64,000 nucleotides of DNA, from NCBI GenBank assembly GCA_964473155.1, contig CAYYNT010000018.1, forward strand, positions 1 through 64,000, written 5' to 3'. The notes below the pieces were generated by a model. The model was not told where the DNA came from. It saw only the letters and a program-made list of their open reading frames with translations, and searched no databases. Positions 54,602-63,811 of this stretch are shown piece by piece. The position numbers and the translations under genes were made by a program. Source of the stretch: JAJFUG01 sp964473155. Its GTDB lineage: Bacteria; Gemmatimonadota; Glassbacteria; GWA2-58-10. Each line of letters begins with the position of its first letter. Positions within the stretch are counted from its first letter, which is position 1.

Positions 54602-54756
54602 AGTTTTTCTAAATACGACTTTTTCGTTGCATTTAATCACGAGCGGATTGCACCTCACGCGCGGTTCGGTCTTTTTGCTTGCTCAAACAGACACCCGGCG
54701 ATAGTTTTAAAGGTTATGCAACCGCTATGAAATCCATCTTTTACAGGTGATTGTGC

Positions 54757-56109
54757 ATGGCCCGCGCGGAACAGCAGCAGCAACAGCAGAATGTCACGAT
54801 CAAGCACCGGCCGGTGTTCATGCTGCCCAGCCGGTTCAGCTCTCGGGCGCTGTTCTCTCTCACCGTGGTGCTATGCCTTCTGCTGGCAGGCTATTTTCTT
54901 TACACGCGCAGGCTGGTGCGCGAGCTTGAGCGGGATGAGGACGCCCTGAGCAAGGCTTACGCAAGGTTCATGGTCAACGCCATGAATCCCCAGACCGGAC
55001 TGGAAGACCCGGACCGCATCCAGGCTTTCATCCAGAGCGGGCAGGACACCGAGGTCTTGCGCGAGTGCCTCAGTGAGATCAACAATCCGATCATCGTGGT
55101 CGACTCAATCGGCGCGCCGAAAATCGTGCAGTCAGTGGACCTGCCGGACAATATCGCGCCGGACAGCCCCGAGTATCTGGCGCATATCGAAAAAACCATC
55201 AAGCGCATGGACCGCGATAACCGCCCGTTCCCGATCTACGACGCATCCTCGCTGGATGTCAAATACGTGATCCATTACGGCGACCCCCCGGCCCTGGTCA
55301 GGTTGCGCGCGATGCCTCTCTATCTGGGCATCCTGCTGGCTATCTTTGTAATCACCGCTTTCTGGCTCCTGCGCCGTCAGGCGCGCACGGAGCGCGGCCT
55401 GATCTGGGCCGGCATGGCCCGCGAGAGCGCCCATCAGCTTGGCACGCCGCTCACCAGCCTGCACGGCTGGCTGGAGCTGCTCAAGATCAACCTGGAGAAT
55501 TGTTCTGAGATGCAGAACAAGGCGCACGCCCAGTCCGGACACGGCGCGCCGGAAAACCGGGATATCCTGAACGGCATGGCCCAGGACATAGTGCGCCTGT
55601 CGAAAGTGGCCAACCGCTTCGAGCTGATCGGCCGCCGCAGCAGTTACCAGGAGCTTCAGCTCGAGACGGTCCTGCTCGACACGGAGCGCTATTTCCAGGC
55701 CCGCCTTCCCAAGCGCGGCACGCGAATCCAGCTTAAAGTGCATATCGAGGACCTTTCCCCGGTGCGCGGCAACGCAACCCTGCTGGAATGGGCTTTCGAG
55801 AACCTGATAAAGAACAGCATCGATGCGCTCACCGGACGTGGCGGAGTAATCGAGATCAAGGCCTCCTATGACCGGGATCGAAATGAGGTGGACATCACTT
55901 TCAGCGACAACGGGCCGGGGATAGCGCGTGATGTGCGGCGGCATATATTCGAGACCGGCGTCACCACAAAAGCCAAGGGCTGGGGCGTGGGCCTGGCCCT
56001 GACACGGCGGATTATCGAGGAGAACCACGGCGGACGGCTAATTCTTACCCACACCGGCACGGACAAAGGCGCCACTTTTCTGGTCTGCCTGCCAGCGGCC
56101 CCGCATTGA
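54757..56109 (+). CDS. membrane sensor histidine kinase
   Basis: 450 residues from the ATG at 54757 (AGGTGA seven bases upstream). Two membrane helices (about 31-49 and 187-206) enclose a sensor domain of about 135 residues with a PAS-like INNPIIVVDSIGAPKIVQ. The H-box is ARESAHQLGTPLTSLHGW (His226). N-box NLIKNSIDAL, G1 FSDNGPGI, F ETGVTTKAKGWGVGLAL and G2 TDKGATFLV complete the ATPase domain. No response regulator is adjacent. It is divergent from a sigma-54-dependent operon, so a link to an NtrC-type regulator is conceivable. Confidence 0.93.
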   Translation: MARAEQQQQQQNVTIKHRPVFMLPSRFSSRALFSLTVVLCLLLAGYFLYTRRLVRELERDEDALSKAYARFMVNAMNPQTGLEDPDRIQAFIQSGQDTEVLRECLSEINNPIIVVDSIGAPKIVQSVDLPDNIAPDSPEYLAHIEKTIKRMDRDNRPFPIYDASSLDVKYVIHYGDPPALVRLRAMPLYLGILLAIFVITAFWLLRRQARTERGLIWAGMARESAHQLGTPLTSLHGWLELLKINLENCSEMQNKAHAQSGHGAPENRDILNGMAQDIVRLSKVANRFELIGRRSSYQELQLETVLLDTERYFQARLPKRGTRIQLKVHIEDLSPVRGNATLLEWAFENLIKNSIDALTGRGGVIEIKASYDRDRNEVDITFSDNGPGIARDVRRHIFETGVTTKAKGWGVGLALTRRIIEENHGGRLILTHTGTDKGATFLVCLPAAPH

Positions 56110-56155
56110 AAATGGAACTGGACAACAGAAACTGATCGCACGATAAGAGAGGCAG

Positions 56156-58465
56156 ATGACAGACCTGCTTGAGCACTTGAACGAGCCGCAGCGCAAGGCA
56201 GTCACCACTACCGAGGGACCGCTGCTTGTGCTGGCCGGGGCCGGCAGCGGCAAGACCCGCGTCCTCACCCACCGCATCGCCTACCTGGTGCGGGAAAAAG
56301 GAGTGGCGCCGGGGCGTATCCTGGCGCTTACTTTCACCAACAAGGCCGCCGGGGAGATGAAATCCAGGGTGGAGCGCCTTCTGGGTGGCGAGACCCGCCT
56401 GTGGATCGGCACGTTCCACGGCATTTTCGCCCGCATCCTGCGGCAGCACGCCGAGGTCCTGGGCTATAACCGCTCCTACAGCATCTACGATTCGGATGAC
56501 AGCGAGCGCCTGATAAAGAAAATCCTGAAAAGCAGCCCCATGGACCTGGGCAACCTCACACCCGGACGGGTGCAGCACGCGATCAGCCGTTTCAAGAACG
56601 ACCTTCGCACCCCCGAGGAGATACTGGCCAGTCCGCGGCATATCCTGGAGCGCAAGCTGGCCGAGGTGTACAAGGTCTATGCCAGAGAGCTGAAGGCCGC
56701 CAACAGCATGGATTTCGACGACCTGATCCTCAAACCGATGGAGCTGTTCAGGGCCGCGCCCGAGGTGCTGGAGAAATACCGTCAGCTTTTCCGCTACGTC
56801 CTGATCGACGAGTATCAGGACACCAACCGGGTGCAGTACAACCTGGTGCGCGAGCTGGCCGCCGGGCACGGCAATCTCTGCGTGGTGGGCGATGACGACC
56901 AGTCGATCTACGGCTGGCGCGGGGCCGATATCCGCAACATCCTGGAGTTCGAGCGCGATTTTCATAACGTGGTCACCGTGCGCCTGGAGCAGAACTACCG
57001 TTCCACCTCCGCCATCCTGGAGCTGGCCCACGCCGTGGTCAGCCGGAACGTGGGGCGCAAGCCCAAGAAGCTCTGGACCGAACTAAAAGGCGGGGCCTCT
57101 CCCGTTGTGCTGGAAACCCGTGATGAGTTGGATGAGGCCGCGCACCTGGCCGACAGGCTGCGCTCGGTGCGCATCGAGGACAGCCTGGCCTGGCGAGATT
57201 TCGCCGTGCTCTACCGCACCAACGCCCAGAGCCGGGCCCTTGAAGAGGCCCTTCGCCGCGCGCTTATCCCCTACCGGATAATAGGCGGGCTGCGCTTTTA
57301 CGAGCGCAAGGAAATCAAGGACCTGATGGCGTACCTGAAGGTGATCGCCAATCCGCTGGACAGCACGAGCCTGTACCGGATAATCAATGTCCCGGCGCGC
57401 GGCATCGGGGCGACCAGCCTGACCCGTCTGACCGAACTGGCCGTGAGCCGCGGCGAGGCGCTCTACCACATACTGGCCGAGGCCGACCAGGCCGCGGGCC
57501 TGGGCCAGAAAACCGCCTCGGTCGTGATGGACCTTCATACCCTGTTCGAGGAGTTGCGCGCGCGGAGCCGCACCGAAAGCGCCTCCGTGATCCTGACCGA
57601 GATACTTTCGCGCACGCAGTACGAGCGCGAATTCAACGAGATGGAGACCCTTGAGGCCCAGGGCCGTCTGGACAACGTGGCCGAGCTGGTCAGCGCGGCC
57701 GAGGAATTCAGCCAGCGCTACGAGCCGGACAGCGGCTCCACCTGTCTGGAGGCGTTTCTGGCCGAGACCTCGCTGATCAGCGAGATCGACCTTATGGACC
57801 CGGAGCAGGACTATGTCACCCTGATGACCCTGCACAACGCCAAGGGGCTGGAGTTCCCGGTGGTGTTCATCGCCGGTGTGGAGGAAAACCTTCTGCCAAT
57901 CGCCCGCGCCTGGGATGACTCCGGTAATGATGATGCGGTCGAGGAGGAGCGCCGCCTTCTGTACGTGGGAATCACGCGCGCAAAAAAGCGGGTGTTCCTG
58001 AGCTGGGCCGCCAGCCGACGGCGTTATTCCGAGCTGTTGGACAGCGGACCCTCCTCGTTCCTGCGCGACATCCCGGATAGCCTGCTCGAACACGAAGAAA
58101 GCCTGAAAAGCCGGGAGTGGGGCGGTTACCGCAAACCATCGTTCGCCGGTTTCGGCGCCGGTGCGGAAAACCGGCGCGGGCCGCTCGGCGCAGCGCCGCC
58201 GATTGTCTCCAACCGTTCTGCCATGCCTCGTCCCGCCGCTGCGGCAGCCTCCACGGCGAACCCGCGCGGGCCGGTGTTCGTGCGCGATCCCGGCGCTGAT
58301 GAACCATCCTGGCGCAAGGGCGCACGGGTCCGTCACCACGCTTTCGGCGGCGGGACAATCGTGGAGGTGGACGGTTACATGGATGACCTTAAAGTGACTG
58401 TGCGCTTCGACAGCGGGGCGACCAAGAAGCTGGTGGCGCGATTCGCCCGCCTGGAACGGGAGTAG
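56156..58465 (+). CDS. pcrA: UvrD/PcrA superfamily 1 DNA helicase
   Basis: 769 residues. Motif I (Walker A) GAGSGKT 28-34; Ia ALTFTNKAAGEMKSRV; motif II VLIDEYQDTNRVQYN; III VVGDDDQSIYGWRGAD; IV RLEQNYRS; V LMTLHNAKGLEFPVVF; VI EERRLLYVGITRAKKRVFL. A C-terminal Tudor-like domain (GARVRHHAFGGGTIVEV) closes the protein, as in PcrA/UvrD. It is a 3'-5' helicase for nucleotide excision and mismatch repair and removal of RNA polymerase or RecA. The ATG follows the kinase gene after 46 bases. Confidence 0.95.
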   Translation: MTDLLEHLNEPQRKAVTTTEGPLLVLAGAGSGKTRVLTHRIAYLVREKGVAPGRILALTFTNKAAGEMKSRVERLLGGETRLWIGTFHGIFARILRQHAEVLGYNRSYSIYDSDDSERLIKKILKSSPMDLGNLTPGRVQHAISRFKNDLRTPEEILASPRHILERKLAEVYKVYARELKAANSMDFDDLILKPMELFRAAPEVLEKYRQLFRYVLIDEYQDTNRVQYNLVRELAAGHGNLCVVGDDDQSIYGWRGADIRNILEFERDFHNVVTVRLEQNYRSTSAILELAHAVVSRNVGRKPKKLWTELKGGASPVVLETRDELDEAAHLADRLRSVRIEDSLAWRDFAVLYRTNAQSRALEEALRRALIPYRIIGGLRFYERKEIKDLMAYLKVIANPLDSTSLYRIINVPARGIGATSLTRLTELAVSRGEALYHILAEADQAAGLGQKTASVVMDLHTLFEELRARSRTESASVILTEILSRTQYEREFNEMETLEAQGRLDNVAELVSAAEEFSQRYEPDSGSTCLEAFLAETSLISEIDLMDPEQDYVTLMTLHNAKGLEFPVVFIAGVEENLLPIARAWDDSGNDDAVEEERRLLYVGITRAKKRVFLSWAASRRRYSELLDSGPSSFLRDIPDSLLEHEESLKSREWGGYRKPSFAGFGAGAENRRGPLGAAPPIVSNRSAMPRPAAAAASTANPRGPVFVRDPGADEPSWRKGARVRHHAFGGGTIVEVDGYMDDLKVTVRFDSGATKKLVARFARLERE

Positions 58466-58471
58466 AAACGG

Positions 58472-59736
58472 ATGATCCGCAGAGATATACTGAAATCCAT
58501 CGGCGGTTTCCTGCTGGGAGGGTTCGCTTCCGGCTGCGCCGGAAAAGGGAAAGGCAACGCGCCGGAAACCTCCGCCCCGGAACCGATAAGCGTGGATGTT
58601 CTGGTGACCGGCGGCGGCACGGCGGGAGTGATAGCTGCAATCCAGGCCGCCCGGGCGGGAGCCTCGACCCGGCTGATAGAACTGGGCACGCAGCTCGGCG
58701 GGACCATGACTACGGGCGGGGTCTGTTTTCCGGGCCTTTTTCATGCCTGGGGCAGACAGATAATCGCCGGGATCGGCTGGGACCTGGTGAAAAGGACAGT
58801 CGAACTGCACGGCGGCGCGCTGCCGGATTTCAACAAACCTTATGTGGAGGGGCACTGGGAGCACCAGGTGCTGATCAATGCCCCGCTGTACACCATGATA
58901 GCCGAGCAGGCCTGCCTGGAGGCGGGAGTCTCGATCCATTACAACGAGTTCGCGCTCAGCGTGGAGGAAAACGAACGGGGCTGGCTGGTGGAGACCGCCG
59001 GACCCGGCATACGCGCAGGCTACAGTGCAAACAGATAATTGACTGCACGGGAGGAGCGGACACGGCCGCCCTGGCCGGAATGCCCCGTCTGCGCGAGGCC
59101 GAGACTCAGCCGGGGTCCATTCTGTTCCAGATCGGCGGGGAATTCCGCTGGGGACACGATCACCCGGACCAGCTCTATGTGCCTGGAGCGGATTCCTCAA
59201 ACGCGGACACGCGGACAAAGGCGATCATCGAGGGACGGCAAAAAGTGCTGCGGGAACTGCTTGCCCGCCGCGCGCAACCCGGAGGAGAAAACCTGCAACT
59301 GGTCGATCTGCGTCACGAAACCGCAGTGCGTGAAAGCTGGCGGATCGAGGGCGAATACCGGATAACCAGGGACGATATCGCGGGCGGACAGTCCTTCGAG
59401 GATGCGGTCTGTTACTCGTTCTACCCCATAGATCTGCACACCGAACAGGGAGTGAACCCCGTGCAGTTGCAGCCAGGTGTTGTGCCCACCGTGCCGTTGC
59501 GGGCGCTGACGCCAAAAGGACGGCGCAATTTCCTGGTGGCGGGCCGTTCGGTCAGCAGCGACCGCCTGGCGAACTCCTCCCTGCGTGTGCAGGCAAGCTG
59601 CATGGCCATGGGACAGGCAGCCGGAGCCGCGGCGGCCCTGGCCGCCAGAGCGGGGATTTCTCCCCTGGAGGTCCCGCTGGATGGGATACGGGCGCTGCTT
59701 TCGCAGCATGGTGCTGTCGTACCTGAAAAGGTTTAA
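58472..59736 (+). pseudogene. FAD-dependent oxidoreductase, broken by a frameshift
   Basis: The first part (58472-59038, 188 codons) has a Tat-like and lipobox start (RRDILKSIGGFLLGGFASGC) and the FAD motif VLVTGGGTAGVIAAIQAARAG, then ends early at a TAA. The other frame picks up the family sequence with IIDCTGGADTAALAG at about 59035-59080 and continues to 59736, with VAGRSVSSDRLANSSLRVQA and the closing AMGQAAGAAAALAARAG. Both halves together give one FAD_oxidored-family protein of about 420 residues. The frame changes between roughly 58990 and 59035. A one-base sequencing error is the alternative to a real inactivation. Confidence 0.75.
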
Positions 59737-59774
59737 AAGTTTGCTTATACAGTTGAGTCCGACAACTTTACGCA

Positions 59775-59874
59775 AAACTGTTTGAGTCGGGCATCAAAAT
59801 TCCCCTCTCGAGAGGGGTGGCGGCGTCAGCCGACGGGGTGTGTAAATCCGGAATCACGGATGCCACGGATAAAA
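59775..59874 (+). repeat. 100-bp direct repeat, copy 1
   Basis: Contains CCCCTCTCGAGAGGGG, GGCGGCGTCAGCCGACGGGG and GAATCACGGATGCCACGGAT. It matches the copy at 59973 with only a handful of differences. The 350-base gap 59737-60086 is filled by the two copies and two palindromes between them. Confidence 0.85.
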
Positions 59875-59916
59875 CGCATAGTTCGAAATATACAAAAGGG
59901 AAATCGCCATTCGTAG

Positions 59917-59968
59917 GGTCGAGGCCCGCCTCGACCGGAAAAACTTTCGGGCACGGCATGCCGTGCCC
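59917..59968. repeat. two adjacent palindromes between the direct repeats
   Basis: GGTCGAGGC/GCCTCGACC (59917-59936, two-base centre) and the perfect 20-bp palindrome GGGCACGGCATGCCGTGCCC (59949-59968). Both have the style of the window's GGGGC-armed palindrome family. Confidence 0.75.
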
Positions 59969-59972
59969 CGCC

Positions 59973-60072
59973 AAACTGGTTGAGTTGGGCATTAAAAATC
60001 CCCTCTCGAGAGAGGTGGCGGCGTCAGCCGACGGGGTGTGTAAGTCCGGAATCACGGATGCCACGGATAAAA
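59973..60072 (+). repeat. 100-bp direct repeat, copy 2
   Basis: Second copy, ending 14 bases before the HhH-protein start codon. In place of AGAGGGG it has AGAGAGG, so the central hairpin is slightly weakened. Confidence 0.85.
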
Positions 60073-60086
60073 TACGGATGGCGCGG

Positions 60087-60356
60087 ATGATTAAGCGGAA
60101 GCAAACCGTAAAAACAGACCTTCGCACCATCCCCGGCGTGGGGCCGAGCATAGAGCAGGACCTTCTGCGCCTGGGGATAAAACGGGTGACGGAACTGCAC
60201 GGGCAGGACCCGCAGGCGCTCTATGACCGGTTCTGCATGATCGAGGGCCGCAACGTGGACCGTTGCCTGCTGTACGTGTTCCGCTGCGCGGTGTATTTCG
60301 CCAGCGAGAAACGCCACGACCCGGAAAAGCTGAAGTGGTGGAACTGGAAGGATTAG
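60087..60356 (+). CDS. helix-hairpin-helix (Cdd1/pathogenicity-locus type) protein
   Basis: 89 residues from the ATG at 60087 (an in-frame ATG at 60078 would add three). The HhH motif is LRTIPGVGPSIEQDLLRLGI followed by VTELHGQDPQALYDRFC, and the family tail RCAVYFASEKRHDPEKLKWWNWKD is complete. Small proteins of this type are thought to bind DNA non-specifically; the role is unknown. A much longer frame extends upstream to 59817, but that part merely translates the direct repeats. Confidence 0.85.
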   Translation: MIKRKQTVKTDLRTIPGVGPSIEQDLLRLGIKRVTELHGQDPQALYDRFCMIEGRNVDRCLLYVFRCAVYFASEKRHDPEKLKWWNWKD

Positions 60357-60367
60357 AAGGAGGACTG

Positions 60368-61189
60368 ATGAGCGATGATTACGGTTGTCATAAAGACTAT
60401 CTGCGTTGGGTTGAAAACGATGCAGTACAACGGAGCAAGAGTGTAGAAAATGAATTGCGAACTGCCTTTAAAAAATATATAGAGTACAGAAAGGTTGAGG
60501 TTATTCTATTCTCGGAAATTGATTCCAATAGCCTTGGACAGGTTCTTTATGAGCACCCGACAGTGCTCAAACCTATACTGGCGACATGTAATTTAGCTGG
60601 ACGCGCCGTGGAACGCGACTTGGGAATTAAAAATCTAAACACCTATGAACCGCATATAGATCAGAATACGGCTCTGATTCTTGCAGGTTATATAAAGCCA
60701 TTTCTTCCTGAAAGCCTTGAACTTAACGCTATCAGCCACTTAGACAAGATTTATTTTGTCGATAAGGAAATTAGAAAAACAAAAGGCAATTGGGAGAAAG
60801 AAATTCTACAATCTCTTAATAAGCTTAGTAAGAGAAAATACAAGAAAAGAAAATTTGAGTGTGAAGGAGAATTATTCGAGATCGATGCAGCCAATCCAGC
60901 CGATGGCGATATTGCAGTTGCTGTCGATGTAAAACGAATCGAAGCACGGCGAGATCTACATAAAAGGTGCGATGAGATCGTTAATAAAGCAGAAAAATTG
61001 AAACGAGCTTTTCCAAGCTCATTTTTTGGTGTTGTCATCTATTTCCCATTCCCCAGTGAACATATTAATATAAGCAACAGATTATCAAGCGACAAAATAG
61101 ACAGTGTGCAATTCGCTGGTGGTTCAAAAGAATCCATAGACAGCGCTGTACAATTCTTATTATCAAAACTATGCGGAAGGCAAAAGTGA
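60368..61189 (+). CDS. probable type II restriction endonuclease (PD-(D/E)XK)
   Basis: 273 residues from the ATG at 60368, with AAGGAGGA just upstream. The probable nuclease core is GELFEIDAANPADGD (Glu171, Asp173) and AVAVDVKRIEARRD (Asp187-Val-Lys189), followed by a strand FFGVVIYFPF. The N-terminal half is helical and charged. Base composition is strikingly A/T-rich with Lys/Ile-rich codons, unlike all neighbours, which points to horizontal transfer. The partner methyltransferase starts in a GTGA overlap. I do not recognise the specific endonuclease family, so the recognition site is unknown. Confidence 0.8.
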   Translation: MSDDYGCHKDYLRWVENDAVQRSKSVENELRTAFKKYIEYRKVEVILFSEIDSNSLGQVLYEHPTVLKPILATCNLAGRAVERDLGIKNLNTYEPHIDQNTALILAGYIKPFLPESLELNAISHLDKIYFVDKEIRKTKGNWEKEILQSLNKLSKRKYKKRKFECEGELFEIDAANPADGDIAVAVDVKRIEARRDLHKRCDEIVNKAEKLKRAFPSSFFGVVIYFPFPSEHINISNRLSSDKIDSVQFAGGSKESIDSAVQFLLSKLCGRQK

Positions 61190-62067
61190 CAGCAGACTTC
61201 AATCATAAACTCATTCAGGGTGATGCACGCGACCTCTCTTTCCTTGATGATCAGAGCGTGCATCTGGTGCTGACTTCACCACCTTACTGGAACCTGAAAA
61301 AGTACCGCGAACACCCGAAACAAATGGGCCATATAGATAATTACGAAGCATTTATTTCAGAATTGGCCAAAGTATGGAGTGAGTGTTACAGGGTGTTAAT
61401 CCCTGGAGGAAGATTGGTATGCGTGGTTGGAGATGTCTGTCTTTCTCGCCGGAGCAACGGAAGGCACGTTGTTATGCCGCTTCATTCTGATATATCGGTA
61501 ATTTGTAGAAAAATTGGATTTGATAATCTTAATCCTATAATCTGGCATAAAATTTCGAATGCTAACTACGAAGTCGAAAATGGCGGAGGAGGATTCTTAG
61601 GGAAACCGTATGAGCCTAATGCAATTATAAAAAACGATATAGAATTCATTCTCATGCAAAGAAAACCAGGTGGTTATAGAAAACCAACCGAAAAACAAAG
61701 AGAGTTGTCCCGAATAGGGAAAAAACAATATGAGGAATGGTTCAGGCAAATTTGGAATCTGCCGGGTGCGTCAACCAAACTTCACCCTGCGCCCTTCCCT
61801 TTGGAATTAGCGACCCGTTTGATCAGGATGTTTTCATTCTGTGGTGACACAGTCCTTGATCCGTTTTGCGGAACTGGAACCAGTATGATAGCAGCAATTC
61901 GTAATGGAAGAAACAGCATCGGCGTTGAAATAGATCCATACTATTGCGCCATGATCGAAGAAAATCTGTCTCAGGAATCGAGAAACCTCTTTGAAACAAT
62001 TCAGTTGGAAATACATCTTGATCAACATAATAAAGCTATGCCCAAAGGAGCCATCCCTTGTCCGTAA
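61186..62067 (+). CDS. DNA methyltransferase of a type II R-M system (beta class, probably N4-cytosine)
   Basis: 293 residues if started at GTG 61186 (GGAAGG five bases upstream, GTGA overlap with the endonuclease stop); ATG 61171 is the alternative. Motif IV comes first, LVLTSPPYWNLKKY; SPPY is characteristic of N4-cytosine enzymes, while N6-adenine enzymes more often have DPPY. The SAM-binding motif I, VLDPFCGTGTSMIAAI, lies near the C-terminus, so the order is beta class. GC-poor like the endonuclease. Its 3' end overlaps gatC by ten bases. Confidence 0.9.
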   Translation: MTADFNHKLIQGDARDLSFLDDQSVHLVLTSPPYWNLKKYREHPKQMGHIDNYEAFISELAKVWSECYRVLIPGGRLVCVVGDVCLSRRSNGRHVVMPLHSDISVICRKIGFDNLNPIIWHKISNANYEVENGGGGFLGKPYEPNAIIKNDIEFILMQRKPGGYRKPTEKQRELSRIGKKQYEEWFRQIWNLPGASTKLHPAPFPLELATRLIRMFSFCGDTVLDPFCGTGTSMIAAIRNGRNSIGVEIDPYYCAMIEENLSQESRNLFETIQLEIHLDQHNKAMPKGAIPCP

Positions 62068-62345
62068 CCCTGGATGATGTAAAAAAAATCGCCCTGTTAG
62101 CCCGCCTGGAGCTGGATGAGCAGGCCGCCGGGCGCATGACCCGCGACATGAACTCGATCCTCGAATACGTGGAGCAGCTTGGCCGCGTGGACACCGAAAA
62201 TGTCAGCCCCCTGGCCTGGCTGGAGGGCAAGAAAACCCCGGCCGAGCCGGACCAGGTCCGCCGCTTCGACAATGTGGGCGCCGTGCTGGACAACGCCCCG
62301 CTGCCCGAGGGCCGCTTTTTTATCGTGCCGCGCGTGATCGAATAG
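62058..62345 (+). CDS. gatC: Asp-tRNA(Asn)/Glu-tRNA(Gln) amidotransferase subunit C
   Basis: 95 residues from a TTG at 62058 with AAGGAG eight bases upstream. GatC features: VKKIALLARLELDE at the N-terminus, MNSILEYVEQLGRVDTENV, and the C-terminal VLDNAPLPEGRFFIVPRVIE belt that wraps the GatA-GatB interface. GC content returns to the chromosomal norm here. The start lies inside the last ten bases of the methyltransferase gene, so the acquired R-M pair was inserted exactly at the front of the gat operon. Confidence 0.93.
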   Translation: MSVTLDDVKKIALLARLELDEQAAGRMTRDMNSILEYVEQLGRVDTENVSPLAWLEGKKTPAEPDQVRRFDNVGAVLDNAPLPEGRFFIVPRVIE

Positions 62346-62374
62346 AACCGTAACCACATAAATGGAGCAATGCA

Positions 62375-63811
62375 TTGAGTGAAATCAGAAACTTAAGCGC
62401 AGTGGCCCTGGCCGCGGAGCTTGAATCCGGCAAGGTGAGCGCGGTCCAGGCCGCGCGCGAGCACCTGGCCGCGATAGAGGCGGACACGCATCACTGCCTG
62501 CTCTCGGTCCGTCGCGAGGAGGCCCTGGCCGAGGCGGACGAACTGGACCGCCGCCGCGCCGCGGGCGAGAAGCTTCCTTTCGGGGCGGGCGTGCCGCTGA
62601 TCGTAAAAGACAATATCGTGATGCGCGGGGCCGCTCCAACCACCTGCGGCTCGAAAATCCTGGAAAACTTTGTCAGCCCGTACGACGCCCACGTGGTGGA
62701 GCGCCTCCGCGAGCACGGCCTGGTGGTGCTTGGCAAGGCCAACATGGATGAGTTCGCCATGGGGTCCTCTAACGAGAACAGCGCTTTCGGCCCGGTGAAC
62801 AATCCCCTGGACCCGGAGCGCGTGCCAGGCGGAAGCTCCGGCGGCTCGGCTGCTGCCGTGGCCCTGAACCTTGCCCCCCTGGCCCTGGGCTCCGACACCG
62901 GCGGCTCCATCCGCCAGCCCGCCGCTTTCTGCGGCGTGGTGGGTCTCAAGCCCACCTACGGGCGGGTCAGCCGCTACGGACTGGTGGCCTACGGCTCCAG
63001 CCTGGACCAGATCGGCCCGCTCACCCGCACGGTCGAGGACGCCGCGTTCCTGCTCGGAGTAATCGCCGGGCACGACAGGCGCGACTCCACCAGCGCGGAC
63101 CAGCCGGTGACAGATTACCGCGCTGCCCTGAACGGCGACATCCGCGGCCTGCGCCTGGGCCTGCCGGAGGAATATTTCACCAGCGCCCTGGACAGCCGTA
63201 TCCGCGACAAAGTGATGGAGAGCGTCAGCAAACTGGAAGCCCTCGGGGCGCAGGTGCGCAAAATAAACCTCCCGCACACGCCCTACGCCATAGCGGCTTA
63301 TTACATCATCGCCACGGCCGAGGCCAGCGCCAACCTGGCCCGGTTCGACGGCGTCCGGTACGGGCATCGCACCGCACAGAGCGGCAACCTGCTGGAAATG
63401 TACCGCCGCAGCCGCAGCGAGGGGTTCGGCCCCGAGGTCAAGCGCCGGATCATGTTAGGGACCTACGTGCTGAGCGCGGGCTATTATGACGCCTACTACC
63501 TCAAGGCGATGAAAGTGCGCGGCCTGATCACGCAGGATTTCAACCGGGCTTTCGAGCAGGTGGACGCCATTGTCACGCCCACCGCGCCGGGCCTTCCCTG
63601 GAAAATCGGGGCGATGAGCGATGACCCGGTCGAGACTTACCTTCAGGACATCTACACGGTCACGGTCAACCTGGCTGGAGTCCCGGCGGTTTCCGTGCCC
63701 GCGGGAACGGTGGAGGGCCTGCCGGTGGGGCTGCAACTGATCGGGCGGCCGTTCGAGGAGGCGGCCATACTGAGAGCGGCGGGCAAGCTGGAAGGGGGGC
63801 AGGCCGTATGA
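62375..63811 (+). CDS. gatA: Asp-tRNA(Asn)/Glu-tRNA(Gln) amidotransferase subunit A
   Basis: 478 residues from a TTG at 62375 (GGAG upstream). Amidase-signature triad: Lys78 in PLIVKDNIVMRG, cis-Ser154 in PGGSSGGSAAAVA and Ser178 in GSDTGGSIRQPAAF, all at the positions expected of GatA. It frees ammonia from glutamine and passes it to GatB. Full family length. The stop overlaps the gatB start as ATGA. Confidence 0.97.
   Translation: MSEIRNLSAVALAAELESGKVSAVQAAREHLAAIEADTHHCLLSVRREEALAEADELDRRRAAGEKLPFGAGVPLIVKDNIVMRGAAPTTCGSKILENFVSPYDAHVVERLREHGLVVLGKANMDEFAMGSSNENSAFGPVNNPLDPERVPGGSSGGSAAAVALNLAPLALGSDTGGSIRQPAAFCGVVGLKPTYGRVSRYGLVAYGSSLDQIGPLTRTVEDAAFLLGVIAGHDRRDSTSADQPVTDYRAALNGDIRGLRLGLPEEYFTSALDSRIRDKVMESVSKLEALGAQVRKINLPHTPYAIAAYYIIATAEASANLARFDGVRYGHRTAQSGNLLEMYRRSRSEGFGPEVKRRIMLGTYVLSAGYYDAYYLKAMKVRGLITQDFNRAFEQVDAIVTPTAPGLPWKIGAMSDDPVETYLQDIYTVTVNLAGVPAVSVPAGTVEGLPVGLQLIGRPFEEAAILRAAGKLEGGQAV

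Noticed and set aside
54426..54704. Open frame of 92 codons in the kinase/surface-protein gap
   Set aside because: It overlaps the sigma-54 promoter on the other strand, lacks a ribosome-binding site and shows no domain character.
59775..60072. Repeats considered as a CRISPR array
   Set aside because: There are only two 100-bp units with palindromic DNA between them, no short repeat-spacer periodicity and no cas genes.
59817..60086. N-terminal extension of the HhH protein
   Set aside because: The extension only translates the two 100-bp repeats and palindromes; the family domain starts at the ATG at 60087.
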